Shown one piece after another: positions 10,936-21,295 of a stretch of DNA of 64,000 nucleotides (positions are counted from its first letter, which is position 1; each line of letters begins with the position of its first letter). Made by a program: the position numbers and the translations under genes. Under the pieces are notes generated by a model that made no database searches, had not been told where the DNA came from, and was given only the letters and a program-made list of their open reading frames with translations. Source of the DNA: Liolophura sinensis (taxonomy: Eukaryota > Mollusca > Polyplacophora > Chitonida > Chitonidae); NCBI RefSeq assembly GCF_032854445.1, contig NC_088295.1, forward strand, positions 68,727,058-68,791,057, written 5' to 3'.

Positions 10936-11789
10936 ACACTCAGTACTGAAGTGTGGAATTTCCCAAACTTACCCCACCCCTGTTTCATAACCTGCCTCAA
11001 CGTTACCATCAGTTGTCTGTTTCCATCAGTTATGGAAATGGATTGCTGAGAGTCCATTTTATGCCCCTGTGAAAAATGGTATTGAAAGGAATTTGATATG
11101 CAGTTAATTTTCATTTTATCTGAAATATTGGGTGCTGCGTTTATATTTTTGTTCAGTTTAGTTAATTATTTGCCAGCTACCGTACAGTATCTGACTAAGT
11201 GAACGGCACTTTGGTTTCCTTAATTCACAAGCGTATTCACCGTTTTATAAGTGAAGTGTTCTTGATGATGTTAAATACCAGTCAAATAAATATACAAATG
11301 AATATGAACCATAATCCAACACTTTCCTTGTACTGTAGTTGTTGAATCTATTGCCTTGAAAAGTAATTCATGATTCACTTTGAAATAATTTACTGAAAAG
11401 CTGTACATGAAGGCTGTCTTACAACTAGTGTGTAATGTACACCATGGTAGCATTAATTGGTGAGGGGATCATGTACCTATGTCAAATACTTCAAATGTAA
11501 TTAAATGTATTTAGGCGTATCTGGCTGAGACCCCCTTAGCTTAATGCACCAAAGTCAGGCTTTCTGATTTTTGAAACTGTACAGGTATCTTTATATAGGC
11601 TGTATGAAATGTTGGCTGTTATCTGTAACATTTTAGACAAAGGAGCATTCTTTGTTGATATTTTCTCTGTAATACTTTTTCTCTTCTGGAAATATTTTAA
11701 CTTTGCTTATGTGTCATATACCTCTTTTAGGGGCATTCCCTGGCATGTTTCTTCATGCTAAATGTTAATGTCACTATTTGTATTTTCAG
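10936..11789. other. Intergenic or 5' intron, no gene seen
   Basis: Nothing beyond AT-rich sequence was recognised. It ends at a good splice acceptor (TTGTATTTTCAG, ending 11790) just before the vWA gene's start codon, so this stretch may be a 5' UTR intron. Confidence 0.45.
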
Positions 11790-11825
11790 GTATAAAAGTG
11801 GTGAGGTATTAAAATACCAGGATCC

Positions 11826-14800
11826 ATGTCTGAAGTACCTGTTGCCCATAACCTTCCCACAATGTTTGGGTTGGTTCCTGACAAAAATGTCACCTTCTGC
11901 ATTGACACCTCAGGTAGTATGTACGTTGGATTAGATGCTGTGAAGGAACATTTAATAGAAACACTATCCAAGAGGGCCACATTTTTCCAAGGAACGCAGT
12001 TCAACTTAATTGAATTCAACTCAGAGGTGACACAATGGGCGGACAAGATGGTTCAGTGTACACCAGAGACGGTCAGTGTGGCAAAAACCTGGATCAAAGA
12101 TCTGTCACCCAAAACAGGGACAAATACCCAAGATGCCCTCTTGACAGCACTGTCTGATCCCAGCTGTGATGCAGTTTACCTGGTGACAGATGGACTGCCA
12201 GACCAGTACCCTGAGGACATCCTGGACCACGTAGGTTATGCGGGCCAGGGACGGCCTATTCACTGTATCTATCTCGTCACACAGGAAATCAATGCTGCAG
12301 CATCAGAATTCCTGGAAGATTTGGCCTCAGAGACCTATGGGTCATTCCATGTAGTCACCCTGACAAACCATGGCTGTGTTGATAAAGTCACCCCTGTCAT
12401 GGCAATAGACCATTCCCAGAGGAGGGTGATCCGGACCGTGAATGGAACGATGCATCCTAACAGCAAGTCATGCAGTGTCTCTACCACTCTGCAGGTTGAC
12501 CCAGAGGACACCTTAAATCTTGCCCATAAGGTGTGGCTGGCCAATAACCACTTTTGTAACCCTTGCTGTCACCCACACAGTTTTATATATCCAGGGTTCC
12601 CTTACCATTACTACCCACAGCCATGGAGTCGATACCGCCCAGCAAAGGGATGGCTGAAGGCACAAGAGGAGATGTTGGATAAGTTTGACAACTTAGGTTA
12701 TTCTCCTTCTGCAGGAGCTCTTCTCATTGGAAAGAGAGTATTGGCAAGAAGCAATACAGATAGTTATTTCTATCTTGCCACAGTTCAGAGTCAGGTAATG
12801 TGTTTAAACTTTGTCTCCATGACAGATGTCAAATGTTTTAATATTTAATGAATTTCTTGTTTTCTGGTGAAAATAGCTATTCTTCCCATCATATGCTCTT
12901 GAGTCATTTCATTTATTATTTTCAACTTGCTTGCAGTGTAAGAGATTTCAAATAGACTTCAAAATTGCCTCAAAATAGTTTTGAGGGTTTCTTGGGTTAT
13001 AATTTAAACTCATCTCTTTTGCAGATCCTGGAAAGTAAGTTTCTGGTAGGATTTGGCCCAACGAAGCATGGGAAATTCAAGGACACCGTGTATCAGGAAA
13101 CATGGGTCTATGATATCATATCATTTGAGGATGCTAAGCGCCATGCCATCGTTCCTGGGGACAAAGTGCTTGCTCCTTGGGAACCTGAAGGGGAAAAGTT
13201 CTGCTCAGGGACAGTGATTACCGGCCAAGAGAAGAGGGAGGCACAAGGTAACATTCACTATAAACACAGTTGTTTACTTGTATACAGAGTATATGATGAC
13301 ACATACATGTACATCTACTTCTGAATGGCTTTAAGGCTGGTCATATACATTTCAGGTCAGTTTAAGAACATGTACTTTCTCTTTTGACACACTCTTTAAA
13401 TGGATAGGGGAAGTTCTGGTTGACCCAGTGTCAGTACAGTCTGACTGGGTGGAGTGTCATGTCTAGTGCCTGGTGCATGATGGCGTTTCTTGATGCATGT
13501 ACTTCTGCTCTTGGTGCTCGTCAGTACAGGTGACTGTGGAGTGTCATGTCTAGTGCCTGGTGCATGCTGGTGTTTCTTGATGCATGTACTTCTACTCTTG
13601 GTGCCTGTCAGTACAGGTGACTGTGGAGTGTCATGTCTAGTGCCCGGTGCATTATGGCATTTCTTGATGCACGTACTTCTGCTCTTGGTGCCTGTCAGTA
13701 CAGGTGACTGTGGAGTGTCCTGTCTAGTGCCTGGTGCATAATGGCATTTCTTGATGCATGTACTTCTGCTCTTGGTGCCTGCCAGTACAGGTGACTGTGG
13801 AGTGTTGCGTCTAGTGCCTGGTGAATGATGGCATTTCTTGATGCATGTACTTCTGCTCTTAGTGCTTGTCAGTACAGGTGACTGTGGAGTGTCATGTCTA
13901 GTGCCTGGTGCATGATGGTGTTTCTTGATGCATGTACATGTATTTCTGCTGTTGGTGCCTGTCAGTACAGGTGACTGTGGAGTGTCATGTCTAGTGCCTG
14001 GTGCATGATAGCATTTCTTGATGTACTTCATGTACTTCTGCTCTTGGGTGCATAAACATAACATCAAATATTTTTGTGTTTTAGGTCCAGACGAAGACTA
14101 TAAAATCACAGTGATATTTAGCAATGGTAAAACAGAGGCAGTTCCCCTTGACACTGCTGTTTGGATACCAATGCAGGTGTTTGAAAGGTTGGACTTGGAG
14201 CTGAAGATGCCAGCTGAAGCCAGGAAATCTCTGGAAGCGCAAACCAGTTATCCTCAGGAGAGCCTGCCAGGTTATCCAACCTCAGGGCCTCTGGCAAAAC
14301 CAACTACATTCACACCAGCCCCAGCCCTAGAGTTCCGCTATGAACCAGTCATAATGCATGCTGGTTTGTACAGGTACCCAGATTACACTCCCCTGTATCC
14401 CATTTTCTATAAAGATAGGAAGGATGAGGTCCCCTGTGCTGTTAAAAGTGAAGATATTGATGCACTGATCCCAGGGACAAATTTAACTCAGAAGGAACTG
14501 CAGGAAAAGGTAAGTTCCCAGTTGGAGGAGCACCTGGGCAAATCTGATTATACAAAAGGAAGGAACAGTGAGTTTCAGACAGAAAGTGAAAGTGAGAATA
14601 AGGAGAGACTTGTAAAGAGGGGGTGTGAGATTGAGCGACTGCGAGAGGAGATCACAACAAGGGAGGCAGAAATCAAGCGACTTAATGATGAGGCTGTGAA
14701 AGAAAGGGAGCAGCGAGACAAAGAAGCTGATATGGACGGCATAAAGAAACGCAAAATTCTGATGGATGAAATAAGAAAGAGAGAGAGGGAGCTGGAGCTA

Positions 14801-17800
14801 CTTAAACTGGAAGAGCAGAAGGACGATTTGGAACAGCAGTTGGAGCGTCAGCGAGCCAGACGGCTAGAGGAGGACAGAAGAGAGGAAAGCTTAGGGAGAA
14901 AAAGGGAATGCCGATCCCCAAGTGAGAGGATGCCTGATTATGAGCGCCTGCTACGACGCGATAGGCGTGGAGAAAACAGCCTGAGGAAGTCTGTGAGTTT
15001 CCGGGACGAGTTGGAGGAGAGCACAGACAGAGGATACGACAGCGGTCACGGGAGTAGCCCAGAACTGTGGGAGAATGAGGAAAACCTGGGTAGCTTACCA
15101 CCAGAGTACAGGGTCTTCTACAGGAGGAATCAGTCAGCCAAGGTGCGCAAACCTCGGCAGAAACCGGGTTGGAAATACTGGGGGAGTGACCCAACGCCAG
15201 AGATTGGCGCAAAGACCACAGGGCTAAGTAAACCCAGGCCATTTCGGCAGACAATGATGCAAGCGCCTCTGGAGCCAAAGGACCGCAGTGTCAGAAATTC
15301 CCAGCCTGATGTAAAACACCAGCCAGCTGTATATTACCAACAAGCAGTGACATACCAGCCAGTGACCAAGATGCCGTCAGATGTCAGGAGCCAGCCAGAT
15401 GCCAGAGGGCAGTCAGGTGTCAGGGTAAATCCAGATATTAGAAGCCAGCCAGGTATGCTTTACGCCAGCTCAGTCTAAATATGAGTACCATTCTGCTAGT
15501 GTATAACAGATTTTATTTCACTGTTGTAATATACTAGTACCATGTGTATAGCACCAATCATGTTTACAAGTTTCTGACTCACATTATAAGAATGGAACTT
15601 AAGTAATTATGCACTGTTTAGCAATACATGTACATTAAATTTACAGTACAAGTACATACAGTTCATAACTAAGTTATTCATTACATGTATGTCAGATTCT
15701 GAGAGTCCTCAGAGAGACGTTTAAAGTTTGTGTTGAAGAGAACTGCTTGCAAAATGTAAAACTCAACTCAAAAAAGTAACATTTTATGACTTCTATTTGT
15801 CTCTGAAATAAAATGTGTTATAGACTAATTGTTATGGCAAAAACAGTAACTCTAGTAGAGCCTGAAGTCTGAAAAGATGCTCCACTTTTATACTAGCAGG
15901 AATTAGAATATGTTCATAGTATTGAGAGTTCCTGAAAAACACATTCATGTTTCTGTGGGTAAGTTGAAGCCCTGTCAGCTGTGTGATGATCAAATACATG
16001 TACATGTATAATATATGTAACATAAATGAGTTTGCTTTGACTTAGCTTTGTAGACTTACCATGGTATCATTAGCTCTTGTTTATCATGTAGACTTAAATG
16101 TAACATACACATGCCTTGTTAATGTCAGTCAGGTCAGTGTTGCTGTGATTTTGTGGTTTTAGTGCGTACACTGGAATGGACGAGTCCGAATTTCAGGTAT
16201 GTGGATGTGTTTGCAAAGCACAACTACAACAACTCTGTGGGACAGCTGATGAAGCCCTCCGCACAGCCCCAACCTCCTGCACAGCCACGCCCTGTGACTT
16301 TTGGTGACTCGGAGGTGGGTGTGGCTCTGGGAGTGCGCGAGAGACTGACTCTTGCCCCAGAGGACCTTCGTAGAGAGTACAGGTATGTGATCAAGGTTAA
16401 CAGTAGGTATATCAGCAAAGCAGGAGTGGTACTTGTCAGGGACATGTTATGTTATGTATACTAGCATATTGCTCAGTTTAATGTGTTCTATGGCAATTTA
16501 TGAACTTAATCTAATGGCTTCATTAAAATGACATTACATAAAATACAATGTAATGTGACAGTAAAAACTGATAGATAACAACATTGCGCTTTAATCACTG
16601 TTTTCTGTAAGGATGACTCAAGGTCCTACTTCACACTAGTACCACCTCAAGGGATTAAAAAATATGCCATCTTCCCATTAATTTCCACAGATAATGAATA
16701 AATGAGTAGAGTAAAATACTAGATACCTGGTATAAATAGATAATGATTTCCCTATTTAGGCGAGCTCGAGTGATTGCCCGAGAGACAGAGTTTACATATC
16801 GGGTGCGTGAGGAGGAAAAGACAAAGGAAATGATGACTGACCAGCACCGTCAAAAAATCCTCGGTCAGATTCAGTTTGAAAAAGATCGTCAGGTTCAGCA
16901 GTACCAGACCATCCAGAGGACATTTGAGGCCAAACAGAAAATAAATCAGGAACTACAAGTCAAGCTGGCTGAGAACACTCACTGTGCTAATGAGAGAGAC
17001 CAACGTCGTCTCGCAGCTAAGGTGGCCAAGCGTGAACAGAGAGAACAGGCATGGGCAGAGAGGGCACAGGAGGTGCAAGAAAAGGTGCAGAGGCAGCAGG
17101 TGAGGTTCTCTAATGACAGTTCTCTGTTCTTAGTAAATGCAGGAGCTGGTTGTTCAAAACCATTAAAAGTTAAGCCCAGCTTAAATTTAACTACCAATCT
17201 TGTGGTAATGCAAAACTTATGGGATTTTAGCCCAGACTAAACTTAATACCGAGCATATCTTTTAATAATTGGGCCTTGATGTTTACGTGCATAGAGAGTA
17301 TGTCTGCCTGTTGTAGAAAGATGCCCATGGTACAGCCATAGCTAGAAAACATGGTCAAACTGCCTCATTTTATAACCTATATCACCAGAGCCATGTAACA
17401 CTATCACTAAAAGCGCACAACTTGTTTGATAAACACAAAGTTCTGTCGATTGTATGGACAACTTCATCTCTTCTATATGTTGTAGAGTAGATTCTAATAT
17501 CTTTGTACTATCCACACAGAAGTGTTGCATAAAGAAAAAAACTGTATTTCACCTAAAGTTTGGTATCTAGGAATGCTCATTCTGAAGGACAGATATTGAA
17601 ATGATACTTTTGATGCCAACACTTATTTTGATAAGAAATTCATCAATCGTCACAAAAAACTCTCAAGTGGCCAATGATCCAAGATCGATGAATTAAGATG
17701 AGTAAAAAATAATGTGTCACTTGAAAAAATGGTGGACTTAAGGTAAAATACGGTCTTTATCTGAAGTCTTTATCCATAAAATAAATCATTACAATCATAC

Positions 17801-18235
17801 AATACAATATAAGTGACAATACTGATACCCGTCTACAAAGTCTACAAACCAGTAAATATGACATGTGGAATGGCAATCATACAACAGTACAAGTGCATAA
17901 CTTGTCTACAGAGCCACTGAACAGGGTCACTTACCAGCCCAAAACTTAGTGTTGGACAGTTCTTACACAATGACCTGTCTCATGTACAATGTTTTTTTTT
18001 ATGTTGGCAGGAGGTCAAAATTCAGAGGTCACAGGCCAGATGGGATGAAGTTCACAACAAGCTGCAAGAGGCTGACAGAATGGCTGCTGCACAGGAGCAA
18101 AGGAGTCGGGCTGCCAAACTCAACCGTATACAGCATTTTCGCAATCTAGAAGAAATCAGTCAAAAAAATAAGGACCTACGAATTGCGGTAGCCAATCAGT
18201 CAACTGCACTGTTCAACTCACAGGTCTTACCATAG
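11826..18235 (+). CDS. vWA domain, Tudor-like and coiled-coil protein (VWA3B/C11orf16-like)
   Basis: Six exons with matching phases: 11826-12794, 13025-13247, 14085-15452, 16163-16382, 16760-17099 and 18011-18235 (stop). They give 1114 residues. The ATG at 11826 follows in-frame stops within the same exon. A vWA domain fills about residues 20-190, with a MIDAS DTSGS at 27-31, TGTNT at 97-101 and VTDG at 120-123, so metal binding looks intact. Residues about 295-440 resemble the paired Tudor-like DUF4537 region of VWA3B and C11orf16 (GKRVLARSNTDSYFYLATVQ; PGDKVLAPWEP). A long charged coiled coil follows in exon 3, then a Pro-rich linker. The C-terminal three exons form another Gln/Arg/Glu-rich coiled coil. 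There is no signal peptide or membrane segment, so it is probably cytoplasmic. The exact orthologue and function are not known to me. Confidence 0.85.
13416..14046. repeat. 87-bp minisatellite in the vWA gene intron 2
   Basis: About seven tandem units. The word GTGTCATGTCTAGTGCC or a close variant begins at 13454, 13541, 13628, 13715, 13802, 13889 and 13982. The first five steps are exactly 87 bp; the last is 93 because of one extra 6-bp TACATG. Because 87 is 29 codons, the minus strand is open across all units. The first unit (13416-13475) closely matches the inner part of SINE family C, suggesting the array grew from a SINE fragment. Confidence 0.93.
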
Positions 18236-18694
18236 TTTCATTATGATATTCTCATGGAACCGGTACTGACTGTTGACAGTTTGTTAAATTTGTATTAGTA
18301 AAACTATGAGGAATTTTTTCTGCTTCACTGATCAAGTTCCACATTTAAATGACTGTGTTGTTTTATTGTTTAGTTCCTTAACTAATTGTTAACTGAAGAT
18401 GTTGGTAGATAAGGATACCATACATTTATATTTTATATTGAGAAACTTATTTTATGGAAAATGCAAACGACATCCATGCGGAAAGATTATTTTACAAAAT
18501 GTATTTTCTGAATAGTTGTGGAGAAAAGAACGGTATTACATTGTACAACTTATGTTGTAACAAACCTGTTAAACAACCATATTGTGTAACTTGTAAATCA
18601 GGGTTACAGTTCATTATCAGCTGTTTGCTGCATGTTTTTTGCCACATTTTAGGAATCACAGTTTATTTATTCGAGAAAACATATTTTTCTTCTG

Positions 18695-18778
18695 AATATA
18701 TAGTACTGTGCAAAGTGATGATTATATAGTACTGTGCAAAGTGATGATTATATAGTACTGTGCAAAGTGATGATTATA
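18695..18778. repeat. 26-bp tandem repeat, three copies
   Basis: The unit TATAGTACTGTGCAAAGTGA plus TGATTA repeats perfectly at 18699, 18725 and 18751. It lies in the 3' flank of the vWA gene. Confidence 0.95.
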
Positions 18779-19892
18779 TGACATAGTTTGATGTCATTTG
18801 TACATGGCATAGGATTTAGTTTTGGTATGTTATACAGATTTATTCTACAACATGTTAGTTATTCAGGATCTCAGTCATGCACATACTTGTGATACCAATA
18901 CAAAGGCACATGTAGCCTCTGGTTTTCAGAGTAAACAGTGTTTATGATGTGTATAAACCCTTTGTCTGTACAACTTTCCGCATATGTTCAGAGTTGGCTT
19001 TTGCATATACACATAATGATGGAAGTGTTGAATTTTGTGTTTTATTCTATACTACGCATGCAAAAGAGAATTTCACTTAGCTTGAATTATAAGTTTAAAA
19101 AAAAAAATACAATAAATATTGTATACAAAAATGTTGCTGAATATTTTAGTGTGCTTAATTAAAACTGAAATTTTTGGAGCATTCATTCGTCTAATTAAAT
19201 TCTAACAAACTGTTTCTAACATACATTTACTGAGACTGAGATGTTGTGGTCGAAGTGCTGTTATACATGTGCAGTTATTCTATTTTAGCCAAGAAGAATC
19301 TCCTTTAAATGCATTATAGCCTGAACACAGATCTCAAACTTAAATTAGAAAACAGTGGCAATAATAGTCATGCCATTGGGTGTTAGTAATACCTAACTAA
19401 TGTCAGGCTTATAGTGTTATATTAATGTACATATTTGTTACTTTGAACTGCCAGGGTGTTATATAAAAATTTATTGAAAGTAGCAGTAATTAAATAATGC
19501 TATTTGAAAATTTGTTAACCCATTCCCCAGATTAATCTATAATTGTTACCATATATTCTGCTGTTATGGAATTCTGGATTTGTGCTTGTTTTGGATTTGG
19601 ATTTTAAAAAAATAGGTATTTAAATGATTTTTGATCCTGTTTGTTATAATTGTAAGACTGTGATAATGGCAGTGTGTTGTAGTATTTTCCTATTGGTAGA
19701 ATAAATACTGAAAATAAGTTGACAGTTTATTTTTTAACTTAACTTTGTCCGTGAAGCAACCACTGAGAATTGTACCTCTTATGGACATGCAATAACAGCT
19801 GTTGGATCTCATGAACAGATCCCTAAACTCCTGTATTGAGACTGTGCTGTGATGACCAAAACATACGAGCGTCCAATTCTCAAGTGATACAT

Positions 19893-19975
19893 CCAGATGT
19901 TGTTTAACACCGTAAGCCTGCTAAAAAGTCTTTCACTTTTACAATGGCGGTCAGTCTTATGGAGGGTACCAGTCT
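19893..19975 (-). mobile_element. SINE family A fragment
   Basis: A diverged 3' part of family A in reverse orientation, recognised by TGTTTAACACCGTAA and CACTTTTACAATGGCGGTCA in the family order. Confidence 0.6.
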
Positions 19976-21295
19976 ACTAGTTTAAATACTGAATCCAGTT
20001 ACTTCTAAGCACTGGTCAGTTTGGTACACATCAGACGAAATTTGAAAAAAACATTATATGCAATATAGATGTCATCGTTGTTTTCTCACCTAGGTATTTA
20101 GATATTGAAATAGGTAGTCTCATTACTTTGGCGCAACAGTCATTCTTTGAAAAGTATTTTGTTCTTAACCATTTTCTACATCTAAAGCACTGAAAATGAC
20201 CTGAAATTTAATCCATGAATTTGACTGGGTTACTCATTTTTCCGATTCTGGGAGTTCCATTTATCTCAGAATGGTGTTTTGGGGTTTGGTTTGGTAGTTA
20301 GGAAGAAGGCCTCAATGGGGGCATTTACGTTGCAGCACCAAAAGTAATAATTATGACATTTATTTGTCACTAAAAATGCACTTTATAGGCAACATTTCAG
20401 GTCATTTACAGTATACAGTATGAAAAATTAGAACAATATCTTCTGGGATTCCTCAAAAGGACAAGGAAAGCGTAAATTGTGATGTTTAACAGCCATAATA
20501 TGGCTTTATTTACACAATAAAATACCCCAAAACTGGGCAAATCTCGCAATACTTTGTCAGAAGTGTTCAACTCTGAACACACGATCATCATACACAGATA
20601 TACAATTGAGCCTGGATTATAAAGGTCGACCAATGCTTGACCTGCAGACATTGTAGAATACTTCATTCACCAGTCCACACGTCCTAAAATGGTACCAACA
20701 AAGGACACTTTGGTAAGATTAATGGAATTCATAAAATATACTGTATCTACAAAGACAAAAGTAACAAAAGTATACTAAGTATTAATCCTCATTTCATTGT
20801 ACTGTATTTATGTCACATCAATTTTAATATGCCCATGAATATAAATTGTCTGCATCACTCCAAATATTTTTAATCCAAATATTCAAAAACATGCCACATA
20901 TCATTGTCAATAGTTTAGCTGGTTCATTTGCATTGCAAAGTCGCCTATCACACACAATAAATAGAAGTAATCTGAAGGCAGGCAGCAGCTGCATCACACG
21001 ATGGGAATGATCAAAGTGGAGAATGGTCGGTCATCCAAGTTCAAAACCGTACCCCTGTCATAGCATGATATGTAGCAATATTATGCTGAATCTGTTGCCA
21101 GTTGTGATTCAGATGAGCCCCTCTCCACAACACTGCTGGGAAAACACTCGTCTGGCATTGACTAATACCTCTGTTATACACTCCGCTGGAATCTATCTAG
21201 TGGATTAAATAATTAAATGCTTTCCATGAACTCTGCTTTATACATCAATGAAGTGAGGCAATGAGTTACTACAGTTCCTTATATTACAAGTTGTG

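Larger units (their letters stand above)
18236..21295. other. 3' UTR and intergenic between vWA and BAK genes
   Basis: No coding exon was seen. An AATAAA at 19111-19116 and another at 19700-19705 are candidate poly(A) signals for the vWA gene. The left-hand tandem repeat and a SINE fragment are listed separately. The part next to 21295 should include the BAK 3' UTR on the minus strand. Confidence 0.5.

Noticed and set aside
13490-13741. Open frame on the plus strand in the minisatellite
   Set aside because: It is a result of the 87-bp unit length, with repeated low-complexity residues, and lies inside an intron.
14505-14520. Consensus-like splice donor AAGGTAAGTT inside vWA gene exon 3
   Set aside because: The reading frame continues as a clear coiled coil for more than 900 bases beyond it, and the downstream 15452 donor fits the phase of exon 4. 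Alternative use is possible.
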